Assembly: GCF_008386585.1 (NCBI RefSeq)
Contig: NZ_VUOB01000028.1
Location: forward strand, 1 to 64,000
Length of the DNA stretch: 64,000 nucleotides
Source: Solihabitans fulvus
Lineage (GTDB): Bacteria; Actinomycetota; Actinomycetes; Mycobacteriales; Pseudonocardiaceae
Reading direction: 5' to 3'
Shown: in pieces, positions 7,807-16,603 of the stretch
How the letters are laid out: every line of letters starts with the position of its first letter
How positions within the stretch are numbered: the first letter of the stretch is position 1
Translations under genes and position numbers: made by a program
Notes under the pieces: model-generated
Databases searched by the model: none
What the model saw: only the letters and a program-made list of their open reading frames with translations
What the model was told of the DNA's origin: nothing

Positions 7807-10602
7807 TCAGGCCGCGCCGCTGTCGTCGAGGTCCTGCAACTGCGCCCCGACGGTGGCGGCGCGAGGATGCCTGCGCTCGGTGAAGATCGCGAGCGCCCTG
7901 CGCCAGCAGTCGCGAGCCTCGGCGACCCGGCCGCAGCGCAGCAGGGCCTGGCCGAGGTTGTCCAGCGTCTCGCCCTCGCCCCACTGGTCCCCGACCGTGT
8001 GGCGGATGGCCAGCGCCTGCCGGTAGGTATCGATGGCCTCGCGGAAACGCCCCATGGCCCGGTGGATCTCGCCGATGACGTTCAGGCCGGCGGCCTCGCC
8101 GAGGCGGACGCCCGCCTCGCGCCACAGCCGGACCGCCGACCTGGCGTGGTCGAGGGCGTGGTCGAAGCGGCCGAGCAGCCGGGACAGCTCGGCCAGCAGG
8201 GTGAGGTCGGCCGCCTCGCCCCACCGGTCGTCGACCTCCCGCCGGATGGACAGCGCCTGCCGGCAGCACTCGACGGCCTCGTCGAACCTGCCGGCCCGGT
8301 GGTGGGCCTCGCCAAGGTTGTGCAGGTTCGCGCTCTCGCCCCGTCGGTCGCCGATATCGCGGGAGATCGTCCTGGCCCGCCGGCAGCAGTCGACGGACTC
8401 GTCGTACTCGTGCAGCTCGCGGAGCGCGCCGCCGAGGCCGTTGAGCATCCACGCTTCTGCGTACCGGTCGCCTAGTCCGCGCGCGACGGCGAGGCCCGTC
8501 TCGTGGGTGTCGCGCCAGTCCCGCACATGCCTGCGGAACAGGAAGAACCACCACAGCGACGCCGCCAGCCGCCACGCGATGGCGCCCTGCCCTACCTCGG
8601 CGGCGCAGCGGACCGCGGCGACCAGGTTGGCCCGCTCGGTCTCGCACCAGGCCAACGCCTGTTCGTGCCCGGCGAACTCCAGCGGCGGGAAGGTCGTCGC
8701 CGGCGGGGCCAGCTCGAAGATCCTTCGCTGGTGCGGATTGAGCACCCCGGTGGCGCGGTAGGCGGTCTGGAGGTACCAGTCGAGCAGCCGCCCGACCGCG
8801 GCGTCGTGTTCGACGCTCGCGTCGGCGGCGACGCGTTCGCGCGCGTAGTGCCGGAGCAGGTCGTGGAACCGGTAGCGGCCCGGCGTCGACACCTCGATCA
8901 GGTGCGCGACGGCCAGCCGTTCGAGGCCGCGCACCGCGTCCTGGTGGGACAGCTCGGCCATCGCGGCGACCACCGCCGAGCTGAAGTCGGGTCCCGGCAG
9001 GCCGCCGAGCAGACCGAACAGGCGCTGGCTTGCCGGGTCGAGCCTGGTGTAGGAGTGACCGAACGCCGAGCGGACGGCCAGCTCGGGGTCGCCGGGAAGT
9101 TCCAGCTGCCGCAACGGGTTTCCGTCGGCCAGCTCGGTGGCGGCGTCGGCCAGCAGCAGGCCGGGGCGGTCGGCGAGGTTCGCCGCGGCGATGCGCAGCG
9201 CCAGCGGGAGCCGCCCGCAGAGCCTGGTGACGGCCCGCGCCGCGTCGGGCTCGGCGGCCACCCGGTCCTCGCCGACCATGTTGGCGAGCAGGTCGACGGC
9301 CTCGCCGGAGGTGAGCGCGTCGAGCGAGAGCCGCCGCGCGTCGTGCATCGCCGACAGCCCGCGAAGGTCGTTGCGGCTGGTGGTCATGACGACGCAGGTC
9401 GGCGTGCCCGGCAGCAGCGGCCGCACCTGGCCGACGTCGGCGACGTTGTCCAGCAGCACCAGCATGTGCTTGCCGGCCAACAGGGACCGGTACAGCGCGG
9501 ACTGCTCGTCGAGGTCGACGGGCACCTGGGTTGGCGGCACCCCGAGCGCGCGCAGGAACCTGGCCAGCGCCTCGGTCGGCGCCATCGGCGGGTCCGAGGC
9601 GTAGCCGTGGAAGTCGACGTAGAGCTGTCCGTCGGGGAACCGTTCGCGGATCTGGTGCGCCCAGTGCACGGCGAGCGCGGTCTTGCCGACCCCGGCGGTG
9701 CCGGCGATCACCGTGATCACCATCGTGTGCGGGGTCGGCTGGGTGAGCAGGGCGGCCAGCTCGGCTATCTCGGTCTCGCGGCCGACGAACGTGGCGACGT
9801 CGGCCGGCAGCTGCTGCGGCAGCCTCGGCGCCGCCCTCGGTTCGCCGCGCGCGATGACCGGGTCGTTGCTGAGGATCCGCTGGTGCAGCAGTTGGAGCTC
9901 GGGGCCCGGCTCGATGCCGAGTTCCTCGATCAGGACCGCGCGGATGTCCCGGAAGGTTTCGAGGGCCTCGGCCTGGCGGCCGGTCCGGTACAGGGCCAGC
10001 ATCAGCAGGCCGCTCAGGCGTTCCCGCAGCGGGTTGGAGTTGACCAGGTTGCGCGCGTCGGGGATCAGGTCGGCCGCCTGGCCGAGGGCGAGGCGCGCCT
10101 CGATCCACCATTCGAGCGCGTCCAGGCGTTCGCCCTCGAGCACGGCGGCGAGTGCGGCGGCAAAAGGGCGCTGCACGGTGGCCAGCGCAGGCCCGCGCCA
10201 GACCGCGACGGCGGCCGCGAAGGCGTCGGCCGCCGTTTCGAAGCGCCCCTCGGTCGCGGCGGCGCGCCCGCGCTGCACGTGCCGGCGGAACACCTCGAGG
10301 TCGAGTTCGCCTGGATCGATCCTGAGCTGGTAGCCCGTCGCGTGGGTGACCACCCGAAGCCGCTGCTCGGGGTCGCCCTCGGTCAACAGCTTCCGCAGCC
10401 GCGACACGCTGACGTGCAGGGCGTTCAGCCCGGTGCCGGTCGGGTCCTCGCCCCACACGGCGTCCATCAGGCGGTCGATGGACACCATTCGGTTCGGCTC
10501 GCTGAGAAACGCGCCGAGCAGGGCCGTCATCTTGTCGCCACGAATCCGCAGCCGTCCCCCGGGGCCTTCGACCTCGACCGGACCCAGGATTCGGAACTCC
10601 AC
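7807..10602 (-). CDS. AfsR-type regulator: SARP DNA-binding, BTAD, NB-ARC and TPR
   Basis: 931 residues from a GTG at 10602 with GGAGG 5 bp upstream; longer frames upstream add only arginine-rich sequence. Domain order is an OmpR-like winged helix (start EFRILGPVEV, DAVWGE), a bacterial transcriptional activation domain to about residue 245, an NB-ARC ATPase with the P-loop GTAGVGKT near residue 300 and a Walker B-like LVLLDN, then about six TPR units (repeated GEAxxLxxLGE...RFDEAxxCxRQAL). This is the complete AfsR/DnrI-large architecture, so it is probably an ATP-dependent activator. It converges on the P450 and may regulate the 2.5-7.8 kb cassette. Confidence 0.9.
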   Translation of the reverse strand: MEFRILGPVEVEGPGGRLRIRGDKMTALLGAFLSEPNRMVSIDRLMDAVWGEDPTGTGLNALHVSVSRLRKLLTEGDPEQRLRVVTHATGYQLRIDPGELDLEVFRRHVQRGRAAATEGRFETAADAFAAAVAVWRGPALATVQRPFAAALAAVLEGERLDALEWWIEARLALGQAADLIPDARNLVNSNPLRERLSGLLMLALYRTGRQAEALETFRDIRAVLIEELGIEPGPELQLLHQRILSNDPVIARGEPRAAPRLPQQLPADVATFVGRETEIAELAALLTQPTPHTMVITVIAGTAGVGKTALAVHWAHQIRERFPDGQLYVDFHGYASDPPMAPTEALARFLRALGVPPTQVPVDLDEQSALYRSLLAGKHMLVLLDNVADVGQVRPLLPGTPTCVVMTTSRNDLRGLSAMHDARRLSLDALTSGEAVDLLANMVGEDRVAAEPDAARAVTRLCGRLPLALRIAAANLADRPGLLLADAATELADGNPLRQLELPGDPELAVRSAFGHSYTRLDPASQRLFGLLGGLPGPDFSSAVVAAMAELSHQDAVRGLERLAVAHLIEVSTPGRYRFHDLLRHYARERVAADASVEHDAAVGRLLDWYLQTAYRATGVLNPHQRRIFELAPPATTFPPLEFAGHEQALAWCETERANLVAAVRCAAEVGQGAIAWRLAASLWWFFLFRRHVRDWRDTHETGLAVARGLGDRYAEAWMLNGLGGALRELHEYDESVDCCRRARTISRDIGDRRGESANLHNLGEAHHRAGRFDEAVECCRQALSIRREVDDRWGEAADLTLLAELSRLLGRFDHALDHARSAVRLWREAGVRLGEAAGLNVIGEIHRAMGRFREAIDTYRQALAIRHTVGDQWGEGETLDNLGQALLRCGRVAEARDCWRRALAIFTERRHPRAATVGAQLQDLDDSGAA

Positions 10603-10843
10603 CGGACCTCCACGCAACGGTCTCGTCCATTGGGTGACGTTGCAGGCGAACTGGCGTGGATTGTCGCACGGAGTGGTCAGCGCGGTTGCCGATTCGGCGC
10701 GGTCCTGCCCCGGCGAACCGGCGGCCGAACGCGACGAGGGTGGCGATACCGGACGCCCCGCACGATGCCGAGTCACGATGCCGAGGCACGCCGCCTCGCC
10801 GGCCGTCGGGTCGCGGGTGGGCGGCTCAGTCGTGGTGGGCGGC

Positions 10844-11287
10844 TCAGATGATCCTGGCCAACCTGGGGTGCGGCGGGCGGTGGTAACCGGCCAGCCGGTC
10901 GGCCAGCTCGGTGGCCGGGCCCCGCAGGGTTCCCGGCGCCTGGTCGACGTGCTGGCCCGCCAGCACCATGGCGACGAAGCGGGCCACCGTCGACGGGGTC
11001 GGCAGCACGTCGCCCGTCAGCCGCGCGAGCACGACGGGCGCCTGCCCCGGCCTGGCGGGCTCGGTGGCCAGCACCCAGCCCGCGGTGTCGGTCCAGGCCA
11101 GCATGAGGTCGCGGTCGGGCAGGGCCGAACTCCGTGCGGTCAGGGCGATATAGGCGGTGGCCGTGTCCGCGATCTCCGAACCGATTCCGGCCGGGGACAG
11201 GCCGATCGCGCCGGCGACCGCCTCCACGTAACAGCTCAGTCCCGGCGCGGACAGACCATCGAACTCGTTGTTCCGCATCGACGTCAT
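10844..11287 (-). CDS. DUF6292-like protein
   Basis: About 147 residues. The start is uncertain: ATGs at 11302, 11287 and 11278 are all in frame and none has a strong ribosome-binding site. The protein opens with a helix resembling CYVEAVAGAIG, then a compact alpha/beta domain with LAWTDTAGWVLA and a C-terminal segment ending in basic/proline residues. This layout fits the actinobacterial DUF6292 family (from memory), which often lies near developmental or HTH regulators. Biochemical function is unknown. Confidence 0.6.
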   Translation of the reverse strand: MTSMRNNEFDGLSAPGLSCYVEAVAGAIGLSPAGIGSEIADTATAYIALTARSSALPDRDLMLAWTDTAGWVLATEPARPGQAPVVLARLTGDVLPTPSTVARFVAMVLAGQHVDQAPGTLRGPATELADRLAGYHRPPHPRLARII

Positions 11288-11830
11288 GGCCACCGTCACC
11301 ATCCTCAGCGCACAGCGACTACCACGGGCGCGGCGATCGCGTCCCGACCCAGCTTGGTGATCACCTCGGCGGAGCCCTCGGCGGTCGACCGTTCTGTGGG
11401 GGTGGTCGGACGGTGCGGACCTGCGACCTCGCCGGAAACCGGTGCGGTCACGGTCAACGCGCCCAGGACTCACTGTGTCACACCGGCACCCCGGTGGGAA
11501 CAGCGCGCGAGCGGCGGCCCCGGGTCCAGCAGGCCGGACCGTTCCGCGCGCCGCCGCCCGACGACCGCAGCCGCGGTGACCCAGTTCGTCGAGCGTCGCA
11601 ACTACTCGGCCACGCCGGGCAAGGCCAGGATTTGCCAGGAATTGTCGGGAAAACGTCCTCACCCGATCGACAGGAACTGGCCTATCGTATTGGTGCCGCC
11701 CGCAGGGTCCGTTGGGCACGACGAGTTCCCCGGCAGGGCGCGTTCGCTTGGCACCCAGGCATTCCGTCGCGCAGACCCCGGACCCGGGCCACGCATCAGC
11801 AGCGTCCGAGCAGTCGCCAGGGAGCATGCC
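11288..11830. other. 543-bp divergent intergenic region, no gene seen
   Basis: This lies between the DUF6292-like gene (minus) and the TPR gene (plus). Frames here are open only because of GC-biased composition, and their translations show no recognisable domain. In particular no helix-turn-helix domain can be read in frame with the downstream TPR gene. The region 11600-11750 has lower GC and may hold promoters. Confidence 0.4.
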
Positions 11831-12676
11831 ATGGCCGCCTCCGATCCCACCCCGTTCGCGCCCACTCCAGGACGGGTCGGCAGGTCCGATCCCGCCCGCG
11901 TCGAATCCGTCACCGCGGCCTTGCGCGCCAAGGACTATCGCAACGGCGGCGGCAGTTGCCACGACGACGCGCTCGCCGAACTCAACTCGGTCCGCCCGCT
12001 GTTGGCGGCGCGGGCGACGGATCCGGTCGCCCGCAGGCTCACGGTGGCGGTTGCGGACCTGCACGGCCTCGTCGGGTGGGCGTGTTTCGACATCGGCAGG
12101 GTCCGTCCCGCCATGGCGCACTTCCGCCAGGCGCTGCGGCTGGCTCGGGACGGCGGCGACGACGCCCTGCTGGCAGGCATCCACTACCGGATCGGGCGGG
12201 TGCGCCTGCACCACAACGCGCTTGCCGAGGCCCTCGCCCAGTTCCAGCGCGGCGATGAGGTCGCGAGGCGATCCGGCAGCGACCGGGCGGTCGCCATCAT
12301 GTGCGCGAACCAGGCATGGGCCTACGCGAAGATGGGTCTCGCGGCGGACTCGACCGCGTCGCTCAGGCGCGCTGGCACCGCGTTCGACGCGGCGGAGGGG
12401 ACCGAGCCGCCCCGCTGGGCCGCTTTCTTCGACGCGACCGACTTCTCCGCGATCACCGGCGTCATCCACACGGAGCTGGCCGCGCTGGTGGATGTCAGCC
12501 ACACCCGGCTCGCGCTGCCGGCGTTGACGGCCGCGGTCGACGGCTTCGGCGACGCGATGGCCCGCAGCCGCGCGTTCTGCCTGATCTCCCTTGCGGTGAG
12601 CCACCTTCTCGACGGCGACGTCGACCAGGCGGTCGCGGTCGCCGGGCGGGTGTTGGGCGCCGCCCAGGGCCTATAG
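11831..12676 (+). CDS. TPR-containing regulator-like protein, apparently truncated by an amber codon
   Basis: 281 residues. The ATG at 11831 follows a GGAG (11821). The protein is all-helical with tetratricopeptide units (for example WACFDIGRVRPAMAHFRQAL and RIGRVRLHHNALAEALAQF), like the sensory C-terminal part of actinobacterial HTH-TPR regulators, but no DNA-binding domain is encoded. It ends at TAG 12674-12676. The same frame continues to 12895 and reads SIRLKDCLRREADRHRG directly after the stop, the kind of basic helix that normally closes these proteins. I therefore infer a recent nonsense mutation. Whether the shortened protein works is unknown. Confidence 0.6.
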   Translation: MAASDPTPFAPTPGRVGRSDPARVESVTAALRAKDYRNGGGSCHDDALAELNSVRPLLAARATDPVARRLTVAVADLHGLVGWACFDIGRVRPAMAHFRQALRLARDGGDDALLAGIHYRIGRVRLHHNALAEALAQFQRGDEVARRSGSDRAVAIMCANQAWAYAKMGLAADSTASLRRAGTAFDAAEGTEPPRWAAFFDATDFSAITGVIHTELAALVDVSHTRLALPALTAAVDGFGDAMARSRAFCLISLAVSHLLDGDVDQAVAVAGRVLGAAQGL

Positions 12677-12931
12677 TCGATTCGGCTCAAGGACTGCCTG
12701 CGGCGGGAGGCGGACCGGCACCGGGGCGACGCAGGGGCTGGGGAGCTGTCGCGAGCCATCACCGAGTTCACCGCGATGCCGCAGGGATGTTCGTGGGGCG
12801 CCGCACAATTCGTCCCGCTCCCGGGGCTGCCGCTGTGCACTCCCTCGCCCTGCCGGAGCGCGTGGTGCGTGCAGCGATCCGGCACGGCGGCGTGACACGC
12901 CAAGCTCCACTGTGGACGGTCGTCGAGGCGG

Positions 12932-13678
12932 CTACCAGCCGGGATTGCGGGCCGGCCCTGGCGTGCCGATCAGGTCGTTGGCGCTGGTCTGGCCGGTGAC
13001 GACCGCGTGCGCGACGTCGCCGAGCTTGCGGTGGTGGTCGCGCGCGTAGCCGCGCAGCACGGCGAAGGCACCGGCCTGATCGACGCCGAGGCGCTCGGCG
13101 ACCAGGCACTTGGCCTGCTCGATGACCACCCGGCTGTGCAGCGCCCTCCGCAGCTGCTCGGCCACGATCTCGTGGTAGCGGATCGAACGCTGTTGGAGCA
13201 GGCCGATGGTGGCGACGTCGGCCAGGGCCTGACCGGTCCGCAGGGCGTCGGCGCTCAGCTCGCCCGCCCGGCTGCGGAACAGCTTGAGCGTGCCGATCAC
13301 CTCGGTGCGCAGCCGCATCGGCAGCGCGTCGACGGCGGCGAACCCCGCCACCAGCGCCGCCGAGGCGAACCGCGGCCACGGCACACCAGCGCCGGCCAGG
13401 TCGGCGTTGCTGACCCTCGCGCCGGTCCTGAAGGCCTCGAGGCCGGGCCCCTCGTCGTACTGCGACTGGCACAGCTCGACGAGTCGCGCCTGTTCGTTGG
13501 AGGTGGCGATCAGCTGGAGCTCGGCGTGCTGGTCGGCCAGCAGCAACGCGGCCGCGTCCACGTCGAGCAGCTCGACGCACCTGTCGGCCAGCAGGTGCAG
13601 GAACTCGATCAGGTCGAAGTCATCGGTCAGTGTGTCCGCCAACTCGACAAACGTCGCCATCAGGCGTTCATCGTCCAT
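12932..13678 (-). CDS. GAF-ANTAR domain RNA-binding antiterminator
   Basis: 248 residues from the ATG at 13678 with GAGG upstream. An N-terminal GAF domain (about residues 10-160; DEGPGLEAFRTG is the typical loop) is followed by an ANTAR domain near residues 170-230 (helical LRRALHSRVVIEQAKCLVAE). ANTAR proteins bind tandem RNA hairpins and prevent termination, with the GAF domain sensing a ligand or partner. It lies 54 bp downstream of a second GAF-ANTAR gene on the same strand. Confidence 0.85.
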   Translation of the reverse strand: MDDERLMATFVELADTLTDDFDLIEFLHLLADRCVELLDVDAAALLLADQHAELQLIATSNEQARLVELCQSQYDEGPGLEAFRTGARVSNADLAGAGVPWPRFASAALVAGFAAVDALPMRLRTEVIGTLKLFRSRAGELSADALRTGQALADVATIGLLQQRSIRYHEIVAEQLRRALHSRVVIEQAKCLVAERLGVDQAGAFAVLRGYARDHHRKLGDVAHAVVTGQTSANDLIGTPGPARNPGW

Positions 13679-13732
13679 CGCCGTCACCTCAGCCACCAGG
13701 GTAGGGCCGCGCCACCGAATTCGTGTCACCCC

Positions 13733-14467
13733 TCACGGCGCATCGTTGGTCGACCCGAACCGCAGTCTGCGGGCGACCACGTCCGCCGCCACCTCGTTCA
13801 GCGGCAGCCGATCGGCGAACGCCCGCGCGCGCAGGCGGGCGAACGCGTCCGAGATGCCGATGTCCAGCTGCGCGGAGACCATGCCGGTCGCCTGGTGCAC
13901 CTGCGCGCTGCGCAGTGGCAGGCCGTCGTCCGCCGGATCGCCGCCTGCCAACGGTATGCCGGCCTGCTGGTCGAGCAACAGCGTCAGGGCGAACCCGGCG
14001 AACGCCAGCGCGTCCGCCAGCGTCGCCCCGTCCAGCTGACCGGCCTCGATCCGGTGCAGCGTGAGCGTGCCAAGCCGGATCGCCCCGACGCACAGCGGCA
14101 ACGTGAACAGGGCGGCGGCGCCCGCCTCGACGGCCAGCGGCGCGAACAGCGGCCACCGGCGCTGGCTGTGCCGCGTGTCGAGGTCGGCGACGAGCACCGG
14201 GCCGCCGTCGTGCCGCGCGTCCACCCCTGGGCCCTCCCCCACCGTCACCTGAAGTTCGGCGAGGCGCGCGCCGAGCGGGTCGGTCGCGTGCCTGGTCTCC
14301 GACCGGCCGGGCGCGTTGTCCACCGTCACGACGGCCCCGGTCACCCCGAGGCGCGCGACGGTGGTCTCGCAGAGCACCTGGACCGACATCGGCCGCGCGC
14401 TCGCGACCGCCGCCTCGACGACCCACAGCCGGACCTGGGCGAGCCGGCTGGCGCGGCGACTGACCAC
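13733..14467 (-). CDS. Second GAF-ANTAR domain regulator
   Basis: 244 residues, GTG start at 14467 with AGGCGG upstream. The GAF part again has the loop VGEGPGVDA and the C-terminus has a short ANTAR region (AQVHQATGMVSAQL, then DAFARLRARA). It is about as long as its downstream neighbour but clearly diverged from it, so the pair is an old duplication or recruitment. The two genes probably form a bicistronic unit. Confidence 0.82.
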   Translation of the reverse strand: MVSRRASRLAQVRLWVVEAAVASARPMSVQVLCETTVARLGVTGAVVTVDNAPGRSETRHATDPLGARLAELQVTVGEGPGVDARHDGGPVLVADLDTRHSQRRWPLFAPLAVEAGAAALFTLPLCVGAIRLGTLTLHRIEAGQLDGATLADALAFAGFALTLLLDQQAGIPLAGGDPADDGLPLRSAQVHQATGMVSAQLDIGISDAFARLRARAFADRLPLNEVAADVVARRLRFGSTNDAP

Positions 14468-14777
14468 GGCGACCGCCTAGCCTCTCCGACCGCGCAACGC
14501 GCGTCGCTCGTGTCCTGTGTGGACCGGTTCGGCCGCTCGGCCCGACGGCGTTGGCACGTCGAACCCGCCCGCAGTGCCTCATGGCCTGACCGGAGGGGAA
14601 CTCTGCGCCGCCGAGGTCCGAAGCGGCGCCTGACACAGCACGGTCGATCCGTCCGCGTCGACGCGGGGTGATCCCGTGGTGCCGCCTCAGCCTAGCGCCT
14701 GTCCGGGCCGCCAGACCGATCCGCGCGGAACATCGCGGCGCACATCACCCTGACGGTACGGGCGAAGCCCGGCGGCC

Positions 14778-15563
14778 TCAGTCCCTGCGCAGCGCCATGG
14801 TGACGCCGACGATCGCCAGCACACCGCCGGCCACCAGTCCCACCACGACGAGGACCGAGCCAACGCCGCTGACGCCGGGCACCGCGACCACCTCGGTGTA
14901 GGAGCCGTGGTCGATCGTGCGCTCGGTGTCCTGGTGTGCGCGCAGGTAGTAGATCAGGAAGGCCACCAGGCCGACACCTCCCAGGGCGAGCGCCAGCCAC
15001 AGTTGGCGCTGCCGGGTGGTGACGAGCGGCGGCGCCGGCCCGCAGTTGGCCATGATCGCCTCGGCGAGTTCGGTGTGCCGGTGGACCAGGCCGTGCACCC
15101 GCACCGCCCGGCGCCGGCCCCTGATCGCGACCGACGCGACGTACTGGGTGCCGAAGTACCTGGCGATCGGATTCGCCGCCTGCGCCTTCCTGACGCGAAC
15201 ATGGGCGACCGTTTCCCACGGAAATATCCTCGTCCGCCTGGAATTCGTGTGAGCGAAGCCGTGCTCGCGAAGTTCGAAATACTCGCCGGTGCCGCCGCGC
15301 CACGCCTTCCACCAGTTCACGGCGCCGATCACGAACGAGGACGCGGTCAGCGCGATCAACGCGCCGGAGAGCTGGCCCTGGTTGGGCTGGTAGGACGTCG
15401 GGTGCTCCGGCTCGGACAGCACGGCCATGGTCGCGATGCCGACGAACACGGCCAGCACCAGCCCGCCGACCGCGATCGTGCGGCGGCGTTCGTTGTCGAC
15501 CGCGTGCGTGCTGACCACAGCGCCGAGGTCAGCCGACCCATCCGACGTGGGCTGATCGGTCAT
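14778..15563 (-). CDS. Multi-pass membrane protein of unknown function
   Basis: 261 residues. A short polar N-terminus is followed by two hydrophobic helices (about residues 30-50 and 65-85), a soluble domain with a PH-like flavour (EYFELREHGFAHT... FPWETVAHVRVR), and two more C-terminal helices (about 190-210 and 232-255). The soluble part resembles bacterial PH-like membrane-associated domains, but I do not recognise a named family. It is divergent from the sigma-factor operon at 15690, so it may be controlled by that sigma factor. Confidence 0.6.
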   Translation of the reverse strand: MTDQPTSDGSADLGAVVSTHAVDNERRRTIAVGGLVLAVFVGIATMAVLSEPEHPTSYQPNQGQLSGALIALTASSFVIGAVNWWKAWRGGTGEYFELREHGFAHTNSRRTRIFPWETVAHVRVRKAQAANPIARYFGTQYVASVAIRGRRRAVRVHGLVHRHTELAEAIMANCGPAPPLVTTRQRQLWLALALGGVGLVAFLIYYLRAHQDTERTIDHGSYTEVVAVPGVSGVGSVLVVVGLVAGGVLAIVGVTMALRRD

Positions 15564-15689
15564 CCTTGAGTTCCCGTCCGATCCAGGTCGCGGATTTTCC
15601 TGGGATTGCGGGGTAACGCCGGGTGCCGTCTCGGCTGTTCCTGGTACAAGTTCGGCACGGGCGTGCTGACTGGCACCAACGGAGGCATC

Positions 15690-15917
15690 GTGACAATGGG
15701 GCAACCTGTCGTCGTGTTCGCCCTCGCCATCGCGGCGAGGATCGCATATCTGGTGGCCGCCTGGCGAACGGTCGCGGTCAGGGAACGGGCTCGCACCAAG
15801 GGATTGGCCGCCGTGCTGCGCGCGGCCCGGCCGGGGTCCGTGGTGGTCAGCCGGCACGCCGACGGCGAGACGCTGATCGTCCTCCCACAGGCGGCGACCA
15901 CGGAGGTGTCGCGATGA
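15690..15917 (+). CDS. Small membrane protein, first gene of sigma/M48 operon
   Basis: 75 residues from a GTG at 15690 (an alternative ATG lies at 15696), both served by GGAGG at about 15681. One N-terminal transmembrane helix (QPVVVFALAIAARIAYLVAAW) is followed by a short basic cytoplasmic domain. The stop overlaps the ATG of the sigma factor gene (ATGA). It is too short for a normal anti-sigma factor with a zinc motif, but its position invites that idea. Confidence 0.6.
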   Translation: MTMGQPVVVFALAIAARIAYLVAAWRTVAVRERARTKGLAAVLRAARPGSVVVSRHADGETLIVLPQAATTEVSR

Positions 15918-16603
15918 CGGCGGGCACGGTCGCCCCCGCGGGCTTCCGCGAGTTCTTCGAGTCCTCGTCGCCTGGAATGCTCGCCAGAGCGCTGGCCCTG
16001 ACCGGCAACCGGCACGACGCGGAGGACGCGGTGCAGGAGGCGTACGCCGAGGCGCTGCGTCGATGGGACACGGTCGGCGGCTACGACGCGCCGGACGCCT
16101 GGGTCTACCTCGTCGTCCGCCAGCGGTGCTGGAAGGCGGCGCGGCGCTGGCGGCGGTCGAGCTCGTTGGACTCGCTGGAGTTGGCCGCCTGGCGGACGAA
16201 CAGCAGCACCGAACGGGCCGCCGAGGCGCTGATCGCCCTCGGCGCCCTGGCCGCGCTGCGCGGCCGGCAGCGCATGGTGATGGGCCTGCATCTCCTGCAC
16301 GGGATGACCTCGCGCGAGATCGCCGACGAGCTCGGCATGACGGACAACGCGGTGCGCCAGAGCCTGCTGAAGGCACGCGTCAGGCTCAGCAAGGAGTTGG
16401 CGGCGACGCGCCTCGGCCATCTATCCCCGACGGAGCGGGCCGTCGAGGAACGCTCGACCGCGCTCGACCGCGCGACGCGAACCATGCAATGGCTGGCCGA
16501 CACGCTGCACGCGACCGAGGACTGGCTGCGCGCCGGGATCGAGGAGAACGACCGGGGCAGGCGGCGCGTCCTCGGGGAAATCCTCGCCAGGTGGTCGCGA
16601 TGA
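15914..16603 (+). CDS. ECF-type RNA polymerase sigma factor
   Basis: 229 residues. Region 2 is visible at about residues 15-80 (LARALALTGNRHDAEDAVQEAY), and region 4 at about 110-160 (MVMGLHLLHGMTSREIADELG, then AVRQSLLKARVRL). About 55 residues follow region 4, which is longer than a minimal ECF factor and could be a regulatory tail. Translationally coupled at both ends: ATGA overlap with the small membrane gene and with the M48 protease gene. Confidence 0.85.
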   Translation: MTAGTVAPAGFREFFESSSPGMLARALALTGNRHDAEDAVQEAYAEALRRWDTVGGYDAPDAWVYLVVRQRCWKAARRWRRSSSLDSLELAAWRTNSSTERAAEALIALGALAALRGRQRMVMGLHLLHGMTSREIADELGMTDNAVRQSLLKARVRLSKELAATRLGHLSPTERAVEERSTALDRATRTMQWLADTLHATEDWLRAGIEENDRGRRRVLGEILARWSR

